Origin: Promethearchaeota archaeon
GTDB taxonomy: Archaea > Asgardarchaeota > Thorarchaeia > Thorarchaeales > Thorarchaeaceae
DNA length: 64,000 nt
Direction: 5' to 3'
Assembly (NCBI GenBank): GCA_014728035.1
Contig: WJMJ01000079.1
Coordinates: 1-64,000, forward strand
Shown: piece by piece, positions 9,601 to 19,119 of the stretch
Position numbering within the stretch: the first letter of the stretch is position 1
How the letters are laid out: each line of letters opens with the position of its first letter
The notes under the pieces: generated by a model
What the model saw: only the letters and a program-made list of their open reading frames with translations
Told to the model about the DNA's origin: nothing
Database searches by the model: none
Made by a program: the position numbers and the translations under genes

Positions 9601-9679
9601 AATATGACCTGCTTCAGTTCTATTTAGAGCTTGAAGGTTCTGTATATGAACAAATTTAGTATAATTACATGAGCTCACT

Positions 9680-10315
9680 TTACAAATGCACAATTGGAAC
9701 ATAAAGAGTTACATATGTGGCTGTTGTGATTATCATTCCTAAAGCTACTCCTCCAATCGCTTGAGGGAGCGAGTGCTGTTTGAGTTTTACCCGCGACCAG
9801 ACTACTAGTATCCAAAGAACAATGACAGGTAAGGCAATTAATCCATAATAGAATATGAGTGCTGTACCAGGACCTCCTACCCCAGCTCCATGAACTGATA
9901 TTTTCGATATTGTATTTGATAGAAGAACACCAGTTGTTACAGTTATGTAGGCTGCTGAAAGAATCCGCATAACATCGCATTGAAAGATTGCGTATACTAC
10001 ATATGATAAAACATAACAAAGTATAGCAAATATGAAAAATCCGTGACGATTTACCCTTTCTGAAACGTCCAAGTCTGTACTACCACGCATTGCTGAAAAG
10101 ATGATTGGGGAAACTGGCAAGATAACCATGAACACTAAGCAAATTATAATACTCCCGCTCGGGTCGAGGATTGGTCCTAATCCTATGGGTGATGTATAAG
10201 CAATAATAATTCCTACATAAAGATTGATTAATGGAGCAGGAGTTAATCTTGAGATTATTCGAGCTGCTTGAATATGTTCTCCTTCTAGACCGATTATTTG
10301 GTCATTATACTGCAT
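9680..10315 (-). CDS. PAP2-like integral membrane protein, degenerate
   Basis: A 211-residue protein with about six hydrophobic segments. The end resembles the phosphatidic acid phosphatase type 2 fold: KISVHGAG aligns with the region of the PSGH motif, and SRVKLKQHSLPQ matches SRx5HxxxD except that the final acidic residue is Gln. In the PAP2 family these residues bind phosphate and supply the catalytic His. With the altered last residue and a poor first motif, activity is uncertain. A lipid phosphatase role is inference. Stop codon lies about 80 bases upstream of the zinc-ribbon gene start on the same strand. Confidence 0.5.
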   Translation of the reverse strand: MQYNDQIIGLEGEHIQAARIISRLTPAPLINLYVGIIIAYTSPIGLGPILDPSGSIIICLVFMVILPVSPIIFSAMRGSTDLDVSERVNRHGFFIFAILCYVLSYVVYAIFQCDVMRILSAAYITVTTGVLLSNTISKISVHGAGVGGPGTALIFYYGLIALPVIVLWILVVWSRVKLKQHSLPQAIGGVALGMIITTATYVTLYVPIVHL

Positions 10316-10489
10316 ATAATTCTCAATCCTGATTAAAGTGGTGTAGTATCTTATTATTTGACTCTACTATTTGTTTAAAATATCTACATTTCGTAGTAGG
10401 TGTTTGTTACAGCAAACCTTTTTTTATCCTTTCACCAGTGTTCTGAATAGACGGGGTTTACAATAGAACCCTTGGGGATGTGCAAAAAC

Positions 10490-10798
10490 ATGCCAGCGAT
10501 GCCAAAAAGAGAGATCTTCGAACAGATTATTCAGAATATCACAAGTAAATATCCTGACGTTTATGCTGCTTTATTCATTAGCCCCGAAGGATTCCCAATT
10601 AACAGCTGGGGTTTGTCAATGGAACGAGCTGAAGAAGTATCAGCACTGCTAAGTTCTTTAATTGGAAAAACAAAGGAAATTATTTTCCAGGTTAAAGAAG
10701 GAGCGGACATGCAATTTATTGATGTGCAAACAACTCAAGGGAGAATACGTATTGCTCCCCAACCAGAGTATATTTTGGTAACAATGGCACATGCATAG
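10490..10798 (+). CDS. Roadblock/LC7 domain protein
   Basis: Single roadblock/LC7 domain of about 100 residues, a fold that dimerises and, in eukaryotes and some bacteria, serves small GTPases as regulator or scaffold. Visible features are an amphipathic first helix, the ALFISPEGFPI strand-turn, the helix with SALLSSLIGKTKEI, and a final YILVTMA strand. The ORF track begins at TTG 10472; ATG 10490, 9 bases after GGGGATG, fits better, and ATG 10499 is also possible. Two Ras-like GTPases encoded within the window are natural candidate partners, but nothing links them directly. Confidence 0.75.
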   Translation: MPAMPKREIFEQIIQNITSKYPDVYAALFISPEGFPINSWGLSMERAEEVSALLSSLIGKTKEIIFQVKEGADMQFIDVQTTQGRIRIAPQPEYILVTMAHA

Positions 10799-10887
10799 AT
10801 TGTATAGAAATGGCATTTCCAATAGCCATCTCCAAACTCCTCAATATTTATAGAGAATCTTCGCATCATTTCTTATGGGGATGATAT

Positions 10888-11817
10888 TTGGTCGATATTG
10901 CCTTCTCTACAGCAGGACTTAGTAAACGATATGGACTTACGACTGCATTAGATGATATTGATACTGAGGCACCATTGCGTTCTGTTGGTCTTCTAGGGCC
11001 TAATGGAGCAGGAAAAACAACTTTAATTCGTATCTTATTAGGAATTATTACCCCCTCATCCGGATCATTCAACGTATTAGGTCTTGATGCAAAGGATTCT
11101 ATGAATGAGATTAGAGACCGAGTCGGTTATTCCCCTGAATTCTCTCCTATGATTCCAGATGTAAGTGCAATGAAATATGTTGCGTTTATGGGTCGTCTTT
11201 CAGGACTTCGTGGAGTTGAGGCTTCACAACGAGCTCATGATACACTTCATTATGTTGGTTTGGGAGAAGAACGATACAGACCTCTGCGTGAATTTAGCAC
11301 AGGTATGATGCAAAAATGCAAACTAGCAGCTGCTCTTGTTCATGATCCTGATTTCATCATTCTCGATGAACCAACTGATGGACTTGATCCTAAGGGGAGA
11401 AAGCAGATGCTCAATCTGATTAAGCGTCTTTACACCGAGGAAGAAAAGAGCATCATGGTTTCATCACACCTTCTTTTTGATGTTGAGAAGGTTTGTGATT
11501 ATGTTTTGGTTTTGGGCCAGGGAAAATTAATATCAGCGGGGAATATTTCCGACCTTTTGTTAGCTGACTCGGAAGTTTTACGAATTCGAGTCAAAGGCGA
11601 CATTAAGCTTTTTGCTGAACACCTTAGATCTAGAAATCTAGAAGTTACAATTGAGAATTCATTTGTCGACATTACTAGAGTGGAAAATGTAGAGATGATT
11701 GTACTTGAAGAGATTCACAAAGATCCTGAGATAAGTATCCGATATATGGGTCGAAAGAGTAAGTCTTTGGAGGATGTTTTTGTATCAATTGTAGATGGGA
11801 GAAGTGATATGGAATGA
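10888..11817 (+). CDS. ABC transporter ATPase (first of two)
   Basis: Nucleotide-binding subunit of an ABC-2-type exporter. Walker A GPNGAGKTT lies at residues 37-45, the signature is FSTGMMQK, and Walker B is FIILDEP followed by the His-switch segment VSSHL. A C-terminal accessory region of about 90 residues follows, typical of CcmA/drug-export ATPases. TTG start with GGGGATG just upstream. It overlaps the next gene by 4 bases (ATGA), and the operon alternates ATPase-permease-ATPase-permease. Confidence 0.85.
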   Translation: MVDIAFSTAGLSKRYGLTTALDDIDTEAPLRSVGLLGPNGAGKTTLIRILLGIITPSSGSFNVLGLDAKDSMNEIRDRVGYSPEFSPMIPDVSAMKYVAFMGRLSGLRGVEASQRAHDTLHYVGLGEERYRPLREFSTGMMQKCKLAAALVHDPDFIILDEPTDGLDPKGRKQMLNLIKRLYTEEEKSIMVSSHLLFDVEKVCDYVLVLGQGKLISAGNISDLLLADSEVLRIRVKGDIKLFAEHLRSRNLEVTIENSFVDITRVENVEMIVLEEIHKDPEISIRYMGRKSKSLEDVFVSIVDGRSDME

Positions 11818-12803
11818 CTCAAGATGACCATGGCGAAGAAACTTATGTTCGCAAATTCGGATTCAGACGCTTTTCTGGAATTAGGCAGAACCGAATTTAC
11901 AGGGTATTTTCTGTATCATGGTTCAATCTGATTGAAGCCATTAAGCGTTCGGGTTTTACCAAAATGCTATTGATTTTCATGTTTTTCTCATTACTCATTC
12001 AAGATGTTATACTCATTCTATTCAGTTCATTTCTTCCTTTCGGACTATTTGGAGAACTGACTATTGAAGAATTGTTTCGTGGTGGTTACATCGATTCGGT
12101 TTTAGGGATGGTTTCGTTGACCAATCGAGTTACAAGTCCATTGACAAGTGCCCTTGGCTTCTTTACCTCTCTTACCACTGTGACAACTAGCTTCATCTGG
12201 TTACTTCTTCTTGCTCAGATTGGAGGTGGCTTAATTGCTGATGACCGGTTGTATATGACAACCGAGATGTATTTGTCAAGGATTTCAAGATTAGAATATA
12301 TTATTGGGAAATTAGGTAGTTTAGTAATTTTTTCGGCTTTGATTGTAGTGTTACCAGCTTTAATTCAATTCTTTTTGTTAGGAGGTGGATTAGGACTCAA
12401 TTTACTCCCTCACTTGGACCTGCTAGGTTGGGCTTTAGGATTTACAATCAGTGCAGCTATTTTTCTAAGCTTATTCGTTCTTTCTATATCAAGTCTTACG
12501 ACGAGAAGAAACTTTGCTAGTCTAGCCACTTTTATCTTCACCCTATCAATGTCGATTCTTCCCACTGCATTAGGTGGTGCCATTTCTACAACCTCGGTAT
12601 TCTTAGCTTTGGATTTCGTCGGGTGTCTTGCAATTCTATCTCTTGTTGTCCTTGGATTTGATTCTGTATTGGTAAATAATAGAACTATTGCACTTTTTGA
12701 TGGAAATGGATTTGAAGCAATTTTAGCAGTAATTAGTATATCTTTGGTTATTTGTGTTAGTCTACTGATTATTATCAACTTCTTGTTCAGGGAGGATAAC
12801 TGA
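11814..12803 (+). CDS. ABC-2 type permease (first of two)
   Basis: Membrane subunit of the ABC cluster, 329 residues with six or so hydrophobic segments and a cytoplasmic N-terminus of about 50 residues. The substrate is not evident. Start and stop overlap the neighbouring ATPase genes by a few bases, indicating translational coupling. Assignment rests mainly on context, hydrophobicity and the ABC-2 style large loop between the first two helices. Confidence 0.75.
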   Translation: MTQDDHGEETYVRKFGFRRFSGIRQNRIYRVFSVSWFNLIEAIKRSGFTKMLLIFMFFSLLIQDVILILFSSFLPFGLFGELTIEELFRGGYIDSVLGMVSLTNRVTSPLTSALGFFTSLTTVTTSFIWLLLLAQIGGGLIADDRLYMTTEMYLSRISRLEYIIGKLGSLVIFSALIVVLPALIQFFLLGGGLGLNLLPHLDLLGWALGFTISAAIFLSLFVLSISSLTTRRNFASLATFIFTLSMSILPTALGGAISTTSVFLALDFVGCLAILSLVVLGFDSVLVNNRTIALFDGNGFEAILAVISISLVICVSLLIIINFLFREDN

Positions 12804-13747
12804 TGAATGTAATAGAACTTGAAGATGTTTCAAAAGCTTACGGTGAGATAGTCGCTATTAGTAGGTTTACTATGAGGGTAAAATCTGGCTCTATTACTGG
12901 CTTTGTGGGACCCAACGGTGCAGGGAAGTCCACAACGATTCGAATCATAACCGGATTAGCGCGACCAGACGAAGGTACGATAAGAATCTTTGGAGAGGAT
13001 CCATATGATAATCCTGGTGTGAAATCGCGTATTGGTTTTGTTTCAGAACATGATGACCTCTATCCTTGGGCTAGAGTTAAAGAATCTGTTAGTCTTCTAG
13101 CTCGCTTGTCACAACCTTTGAAAAGGGAGATTTCTTCAGACATTGATTGGGCAATATCTGCCGTTGGAATGCACAAATTCAAAGAACGTCCCGTTTCACA
13201 GCTATCAAAAGGAATGCGGCAAAGAGTAAAAATTGCAGCTGCCCTAGTCCATCATCCAGAACTCTTAGTTCTTGATGAACCAATGGGTGGTCTTGATCCT
13301 TTGGGTAGGAAAACTGTAATGGATTTACTTAAACGTTTGAACAAAGACGAGCAAGTTTCTATTCTGGTTTCAAGCCATGTTCTTGAGGAGCTAGAATATT
13401 TTGTGAATCGTCTAACTTTAATTCATAGAGGACAAGCTTTAGCAGAAGGAGCACCCGATCAGATTCGTAGTTTTATTTTCTCTTACCCTCATGAAATTAC
13501 GTATTCAGCTAAGGAATCAGATATGAGTGAGATAAATAGTCAAGTTATTACGAAATCTGACATAGTTAGAACGATGTCGTTGAACCGATTAGAAGATGAT
13601 ATAATGGAGTGCAAAGTTATCACATCAAATCCAGAAGAATTCTATGATGAATTAATTAGAATCGCTGTTGAGTTGAAAGCTCCAATACTGTCAATTGATA
13701 CTGAATCCGAAAGTGTAGAAAAGCTCTTTGAATTTCTTGTTTCTTAG
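12803..13747 (+). CDS. ABC transporter ATPase (second of two)
   Basis: Second nucleotide-binding subunit of the cluster, 314 residues. Walker A GPNGAGKST near residue 35, signature LSKGMRQR, Walker B LLVLDEP, and SSHVLEEL at the H-loop. The C-terminal 90 residues form a separate domain as in the first ATPase, but the sequences differ, so this is not a recent duplication. Starts one base before the end of the first permease stop. Confidence 0.85.
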   Translation: MNVIELEDVSKAYGEIVAISRFTMRVKSGSITGFVGPNGAGKSTTIRIITGLARPDEGTIRIFGEDPYDNPGVKSRIGFVSEHDDLYPWARVKESVSLLARLSQPLKREISSDIDWAISAVGMHKFKERPVSQLSKGMRQRVKIAAALVHHPELLVLDEPMGGLDPLGRKTVMDLLKRLNKDEQVSILVSSHVLEELEYFVNRLTLIHRGQALAEGAPDQIRSFIFSYPHEITYSAKESDMSEINSQVITKSDIVRTMSLNRLEDDIMECKVITSNPEEFYDELIRIAVELKAPILSIDTESESVEKLFEFLVS

Positions 13748-13760
13748 TGGAGGAAGAATA

Positions 13761-14582
13761 TTGGTCGAATCAGATACAAGTTTTATAGAAAACCAGTCTT
13801 TCATTGATAAGGGGAAACAAGTCATTGCTAGGGGATTCATTTTGGTTTTCACATTCATGAAGAGCTTTATGAAAGATCGGAAGAGTCAAATTCTTATCTT
13901 ATTGGGAATCGCACCATCGATTCTTCTAATATTAATGGATATCAGTTTTCCTAGTTATTACGTTGCTGCTATTTTCTTTACAGATACTGTACAAACATTG
14001 TATATCGCGCTACTATTACCGTTGTTCGGATTATTATTGGGGACAGCAGCCTTATCGGAAGAGATTGAATCTCATACGATTGTTCAACTGGTAAGCCGCC
14101 CTATTCGCAGATTTGAACTAGTCTTCTGGAGATATTTTTCTACCGTCATCGCAAGTTTGCTAGTTGCAATTATTTCCCTAAGTTTCCTTTTCGTTGCTAC
14201 TGGTAGTTGTGTCCTTCCAGATGGAAGTTTACATAGTAACTGGGGATTACATTTACTTCCAGGAAGCTGGTTGCTTTCATTGATATGTAGTGCTGTTTAT
14301 TGTGCAATCTTCTCTTTGTTGGGAGTCGCTCTAGAAAAGCCTCTATTTTGGGGGGTAGTTATAACATTATACGAACAATTGTTGGGTGTTATTTTTTCAT
14401 TCTTTGGAGGGGGTTTATTTTCACTCAGTGGACACATTTTTCTCGTAGGAGAAGATTTGCTTCCTTATGTCTATTCAATCCCTGATTGGTCAGTTGAAGG
14501 ATCTGTTGCTTTGTTGTTGATTATTTCTCTGGTATCATTCATACTATCAGTAATCATCTTTCAGGAAAAGGATTTGTCTTGA
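13761..14582 (+). CDS. ABC-2 type permease (second of two)
   Basis: Second membrane subunit, about six hydrophobic segments, with a conserved-looking TAALSEEIESHTIVQLVSRP segment similar to the coupling region of ABC-2 permeases. The ORF track begins at 13728 inside the ATPase gene; TTG 13761 has GGAGG 7 bases upstream and is preferred. It closes the four-gene operon. Confidence 0.72.
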   Translation: MVESDTSFIENQSFIDKGKQVIARGFILVFTFMKSFMKDRKSQILILLGIAPSILLILMDISFPSYYVAAIFFTDTVQTLYIALLLPLFGLLLGTAALSEEIESHTIVQLVSRPIRRFELVFWRYFSTVIASLLVAIISLSFLFVATGSCVLPDGSLHSNWGLHLLPGSWLLSLICSAVYCAIFSLLGVALEKPLFWGVVITLYEQLLGVIFSFFGGGLFSLSGHIFLVGEDLLPYVYSIPDWSVEGSVALLLIISLVSFILSVIIFQEKDLS

Positions 14583-14720
14583 TAGTAGCTGGAGATAGAT
14601 AACTATATCATCAAAACACTCGGATTCTTCCTTAGTGTCATTTTTATATCTTTGAATATCACTAAAATATGCCTTAGGCATGGTAAGAAGTGAGCGATAA
14701 TCCATGCAAAGAGGGAGGTC

Positions 14721-15752
14721 TTGAAGATTTCACCGAAAAAAGATGAATCCGACGATGAAGTTGATTATGAGGATTTTGAAGAAGAAGAAGAGGAAGATGA
14801 GGAAGAAGAACTACCAGATTTCGAAATAACTGATTTGCCTGGTGTTGGTCCAGCTATAGGAAAACGCCTTAGTGAAGCAGGATTCAAGACAGTTGAAGCT
14901 GTTGCCGTCGCATCCCCTGGTGAGCTGGCTGCAGCAGGGTCAATTGGAGAAACTACTGCAACTAAAATTATCAAAGCAGCTCGTGAGATGCTCGATATTG
15001 GATTCGAAACTGCAGACCTCCTATTAGATAGACGAAGGAACGCAGGAAGAATTTCTACTGGTGCAAAGTCCCTTGATGACTTATTAGGTGGTGGTATCGA
15101 AACTCAATGCATTACTGAGATGTATGGATCATTTCGATCTGGAAAGACTCAGCTTGCTCATCAATTAGCCCTCAATGTGCAACGTCCTCCAGAAGATGGT
15201 GGATTAGGAGCAACTGCGATTTATGTTGACACTGAAGGTACATTTCGACCTGAACGTCTTGTGGATATGGCTGAAGCTGTTGGTATGGATGTGGCAAAAG
15301 TATTGAAAAATGTAATCTATGCTCGAGCCTATAATTCAGACCATCAGATTTTACTATGTGATCAGGCAATGGAGATGGCTCCCGAAAGAAATGCTAAACT
15401 TCTGGTCGTGGACTCTGTCATGAGCCATTTCCGAGCAGAATATACTGGAAGAGGAACACTTGCTGCTAGACAACAGAAATTGAATAAGCATCTACACCAT
15501 CTGCAAAGAGGTGCAGAAATCAACAATCTTGCAGTATATATTACTAATCAGGTAATGTCCAAACCAGATGCATTCTTTGGAGACCCTACTGCTCCTGTTG
15601 GCGGTCATGTATTAGCACATGTTCCACAGACTCGTTGTTATTTGAGAAAATCAAAAGGCGAACGCAGAATATGTCGTTTAGTTGATTCACCAAATCTCCC
15701 AGAAGGAGAGGCAGTATTCTCAATCCTCAAAGAAGGAATACGTGACGTATAA
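14721..15752 (+). CDS. radA: RadA recombinase
   Basis: Archaeal RecA/Rad51-family recombinase that forms filaments on single-stranded DNA and drives homologous pairing. Order of parts: an unusually acidic N-terminus (about 30 residues mostly Glu/Asp), an HhH domain with LPGVGPAIG, the polymerisation-linker region, then the ATPase core with Walker [22 protein letters not shown] and Walker B LLVVDSV, the L1/L2 region and a C-terminal GEAVFSI. Length 343 is slightly above typical because of the acidic stretch. TTG start immediately after GGGAGGTC. Monocistronic, with its own terminator. Its HhH segment resembles the units fused to top6A. Confidence 0.94.
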   Translation: MKISPKKDESDDEVDYEDFEEEEEEDEEEELPDFEITDLPGVGPAIGKRLSEAGFKTVEAVAVASPGELAAAGSIGETTATKIIKAAREMLDIGFETADLLLDRRRNAGRISTGAKSLDDLLGGGIETQCITEMYGSFRSGKTQLAHQLALNVQRPPEDGGLGATAIYVDTEGTFRPERLVDMAEAVGMDVAKVLKNVIYARAYNSDHQILLCDQAMEMAPERNAKLLVVDSVMSHFRAEYTGRGTLAARQQKLNKHLHHLQRGAEINNLAVYITNQVMSKPDAFFGDPTAPVGGHVLAHVPQTRCYLRKSKGERRICRLVDSPNLPEGEAVFSILKEGIRDV

Positions 15753-15762
15753 GATTGATTGA

Positions 15763-15797
15763 CCGGGAATCAACCCGGCTCAGTCTTCTTTTTATTT
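15763..15797 (+). terminator. Hairpin and T-tract after radA
   Basis: CCGGG / CCCGG stem with a 6-base loop, followed by TCTTCTTTTTATTT, placed between the convergent radA and geranylgeranyl reductase genes. Confidence 0.55.
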
Positions 15798-17144
15798 GAA
15801 ATCAGCAGATTGAACTATTTCTAATACTCGGTTATTCCACTGTTCTAGACCTTCTGGATTCGAAGGATATTCTCTGTAAACCTTAGACATTTCTTTCATC
15901 AGTGAAGCTGCTCGCTGCAATTTTCTAAGAAGTCTAATATTACCAATTCCTCTTTTTACTCTCTTCAATTTTTCGAACATACTAAAAGACAAACCGTCAC
16001 CACGATTGGCAGCCATGAGATCATCAGCCTCTAAGAGTCTTTTCTCAAAACCAAAATTCATCTCTTCGTCTGATACATCTTGTAATAGTCTCTTGAATAT
16101 TTCTAGAGAAGCAAGTCTCTGTCCAAAGCCTGATTGAAATCTTAGGTTGTAATGCCAAAGACCCTTTGCAGTGAGTTCTCGTCTGGCAATCGCACGTTTT
16201 GCTACTTCCCCAAGAATAATCCCTGCTCTCATACCAGCTCCAATTCCGCCTCCATGAATTGGATTAACCTGTAGAGCACTATCCCCAACAAAAGCAATTC
16301 CATTTGCAACAAGACTCTTTAGTGGTCTACGAACAGGTACTGCTCCACCTCCTGCTTCAAGTACTTCACAATCAGCTAGGAGTGGATATTCATCCTTGAA
16401 TCTGAAGTAGTATGGTTTTGGAGACCCTTTTCCTTCTCCGCCAGTAATACCAACTCCAACATTTACTTCCTGCAACCCCTTTGGGAATACCCACGCATAT
16501 CCAGAGGGAGCATATTTGCCTCCAAGAAATACACCTGCAATTTCAGGTTCATCCATAGGTGATTTGAGTTTGACAATTTCACGGTAACATAGAGCTACAT
16601 CAGATTTCTCGATTTTCTTCTCTATGAGGTCTGAGTCGATTTTTCTCTTGATGACACCTGCAAATCCACTAGCATCGATAACTAATTTACAGTCTATTTT
16701 CTTCTCCTCTTTTTCATCGAGTTCCTTGTACTCTATGCCAACAACTTGGTCACCTCGCATCATTGGCATTGTTGCGTGACAGTCGGAAAGAAACTCTACA
16801 CCTGCTCGCATGGCATCATTTAGTAGTCTTTGTCCAAAATTTAAACGATGAACAGTCCAACCATCAAAATCAGTCCACCCTCTTACTCTTAGTTCGTTGT
16901 CAAGGCTTGGAGGATATACGTCTGCACCATCAATACTTGATGAAATCTCATCCAATTCTGGGTAATCTATACCAGTCGCATCGAAATGTGATTTACTTAT
17001 CTCATCCCCACATACTTTTTGCCCTACCAAAAATCTGGGCTTTCTGTCCATGAGAACTGTTCTTAATCCCATTTCTGCACATCTTCTTGCAGTAACTGAT
17101 CCTGCTGATCCTGCTCCAATTACAACTACATCGGCTTTTTTCAA
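15792..17144 (-). CDS. Geranylgeranyl reductase family FAD-dependent oxidoreductase
   Basis: Flavoprotein that saturates the double bonds of geranylgeranyl chains in archaeal ether lipids, or a related reductase. The Rossmann FAD motif VVIGAGSAGSVTARR is at the N-terminus, VGQKVCGDEIS follows near residue 42, and the second FAD-binding segment FVGDSALQVNPIHGGGIG is in the C-terminal half. Length (450) matches the family. It is divergent from purA with about 110 bases between starts. Which lipid intermediate it acts on cannot be told, since archaea often carry several paralogues. Confidence 0.85.
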   Translation of the reverse strand: MKKADVVVIGAGSAGSVTARRCAEMGLRTVLMDRKPRFLVGQKVCGDEISKSHFDATGIDYPELDEISSSIDGADVYPPSLDNELRVRGWTDFDGWTVHRLNFGQRLLNDAMRAGVEFLSDCHATMPMMRGDQVVGIEYKELDEKEEKKIDCKLVIDASGFAGVIKRKIDSDLIEKKIEKSDVALCYREIVKLKSPMDEPEIAGVFLGGKYAPSGYAWVFPKGLQEVNVGVGITGGEGKGSPKPYYFRFKDEYPLLADCEVLEAGGGAVPVRRPLKSLVANGIAFVGDSALQVNPIHGGGIGAGMRAGIILGEVAKRAIARRELTAKGLWHYNLRFQSGFGQRLASLEIFKRLLQDVSDEEMNFGFEKRLLEADDLMAANRGDGLSFSMFEKLKRVKRGIGNIRLLRKLQRAASLMKEMSKVYREYPSNPEGLEQWNNRVLEIVQSADFK

Positions 17145-17255
17145 GGTGGGTCAATCTTTGATTGAACTTCTCCAATATAAACTCAAGTGTAGTTTGGTGT
17201 GTCTTTCCAGTCGCAACTATTATCAATGAACTAATTTGGCTGATGTTGTGATTGT

Positions 17256-18566
17256 ATGAACTCGTTAGTAGTAACAGGTCTCCAATGGGGCGATGAAGGA
17301 AAAGGTAAGATTGTTGATTTTTTATCTGACCGTTTTGATATTGTTGCACGCTTCCAAGGTGGCAGTAATGCTGGACATACTGTCATAGTTGGTGATGAAG
17401 TCTTCAAATTTCGTCTTATGCCTACTGGTGCTGTTAGGGGAAAGAAAGCTGTCATTGGTAATGGAGTAGTACTTGATTTAGAGGTATTAGACAAAGAATT
17501 CGATAGTCTTAGAGGAGCTGGAATTACACCTGACCTCCGTATCAGTAATAGAGCACATATAATTACGCCTTATCACATTCAGATTGATGCTTTGCAAGAA
17601 GAATTGAAGGGTTCTGACAAGGTTGGTACTACTAAGCGTGGAATTGGTCCTACATATTCTGATAAAATATCTCGAACTGGTATTCGTGTACAGGACCTTT
17701 TGGATGCAACCGAAACTAATACTTGGGAACGTTTTATCAAGCACACAAAGCATCGCTTGAAGAGCTTTTCATCATCTGATCTTTCAGTTTCTCAAGAAGA
17801 TGCATTTGAATCTTTAAAATTACTTATGGAAAAATACGCATCATATGTATGTGACACGGGTCATTTTATATCTGAAGCATTGACCTCCGGAAAGAGCATT
17901 CTTTTTGAAGGTGCTCAAGGTACACTACTTGATATTGACCATGGAACTTATCCTTTTGTAACCAGTTCCAATTGTATATCTGCTGCTGCTGCAATTGGCA
18001 GTGGCATATCGTACAAGTCACTGGGATTCGCGCTAGGAATTTGCAAAGCATATACTACTAGGGTTGGTGCAGGCCCCTTCCCGTCTGAACTTGATGATGA
18101 AATAGGAATAACTATGCTTGAACGTGGTGGTGAATATGGTACAGTAACAGGTCGGGCAAGACGGTGTGGTTGGCTTGACTTGGTTGCATTAAAATATGCT
18201 ATTCGAATCAATGGCACTGAATTTCTCGCTTTGACTAAGATTGATGTTCTATCTGAAATTGACACACTCAAACTATGTGTTGGATATGAAATTGATGGGT
18301 GTGAATTAGACACATTTCCAGCAAGCACTTATCAATTACAAAAGGTTAGACCCATCTATCGTGAGTTCTCTGGTTGGGGGCCAATGAAAACTGATGATTG
18401 GGACTTGATGAAATCACATGGTATCAGTATGCTTCCTAAAGAAACTCAAAGATACATAACCTTCATTGAGAAGTATACAGAAACCACCATTGGGATTATT
18501 TCGTATGGCCCTGATCGTAGTGAGACTGTAATCCTCAATGATGATTATCTTCCTAAATATGCCTGA
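17256..18566 (+). CDS. purA: Adenylosuccinate synthetase
   Basis: Catalyses GTP-dependent condensation of IMP and aspartate to adenylosuccinate, the first step from IMP to AMP. The N-terminal WGDEGKGKIVD loop (GDEGKGK at 12-18), GGSNAGHTV, the RGIGPTYSDK segment, the FEGAQGTLLDIDHGTYPFVTSS stretch region and TGRARRCGWLD are all present. At 436 residues it is the bacterial-length form rather than the shorter archaeal form. The gene ends 14 bases inside the convergent GTPase-operon membrane protein. Confidence 0.95.
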   Translation: MNSLVVTGLQWGDEGKGKIVDFLSDRFDIVARFQGGSNAGHTVIVGDEVFKFRLMPTGAVRGKKAVIGNGVVLDLEVLDKEFDSLRGAGITPDLRISNRAHIITPYHIQIDALQEELKGSDKVGTTKRGIGPTYSDKISRTGIRVQDLLDATETNTWERFIKHTKHRLKSFSSSDLSVSQEDAFESLKLLMEKYASYVCDTGHFISEALTSGKSILFEGAQGTLLDIDHGTYPFVTSSNCISAAAAIGSGISYKSLGFALGICKAYTTRVGAGPFPSELDDEIGITMLERGGEYGTVTGRARRCGWLDLVALKYAIRINGTEFLALTKIDVLSEIDTLKLCVGYEIDGCELDTFPASTYQLQKVRPIYREFSGWGPMKTDDWDLMKSHGISMLPKETQRYITFIEKYTETTIGIISYGPDRSETVILNDDYLPKYA

Positions 18567-19119
18567 ACTCCATAATAACGATTGATATTATGATAAACAA
18601 AAGAATGATTCCAATGAAGGGTGGCATCCAGTTCAGAAAGATTCCAAAATATTGAGTAATTATCTGTGGAGTAAGTACTACTGCGATGAGATGTGCATAT
18701 ACTGCAAAGAATCCATATATTGCAAAGATTGGATAAATGAGAGGCCCACCTCCAATTACAAGAAGCAATATAATCACTGCCAATTTGCTCTTTGTTGGAT
18801 CTAACAATGGAATTGGTATTGCATCTTCATCGTCAATCCGAAAGTAGTAATATGGTAGAAATGTCGGCATTCTTATTCTTATCAATTCCAATATCTGTAT
18901 TCCTAGTTGAACTGAGAGAAGAATTAGAGTGTGCCCAATCATGTATCCAAGGATGAATAGATTAAGAAAGGGAATGTTATCAAACGGAACTTGGAGACTC
19001 TCTATAACCCCTACTAATACGCAAAAATTGATGAAAAAAAGAGTAATATGTCCTAGAAATCCTTTCAGTATCTGATTTGTAGTAGCCATTTGATTCAATC
19101 CCTGCTGGCTTTCATTCAT
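18553..19119 (-). CDS. Membrane protein coupled to the small GTPase gene
   Basis: A 188-residue protein with four or five hydrophobic segments and a polar loop (FRIDDEDAIPIP) in the middle. I recognise no family. Its start codon overlaps the stop of the upstream Ras-like GTPase by 4 bases (ATGA), so the two are translated together, suggesting a functional pair such as a membrane anchor or effector for the GTPase. Its 3' end overlaps the convergent purA end by 14 bases. Confidence 0.6.
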   Translation of the reverse strand: MNESQQGLNQMATTNQILKGFLGHITLFFINFCVLVGVIESLQVPFDNIPFLNLFILGYMIGHTLILLSVQLGIQILELIRIRMPTFLPYYYFRIDDEDAIPIPLLDPTKSKLAVIILLLVIGGGPLIYPIFAIYGFFAVYAHLIAVVLTPQIITQYFGIFLNWMPPFIGIILLFIIISIVIMEFRHI

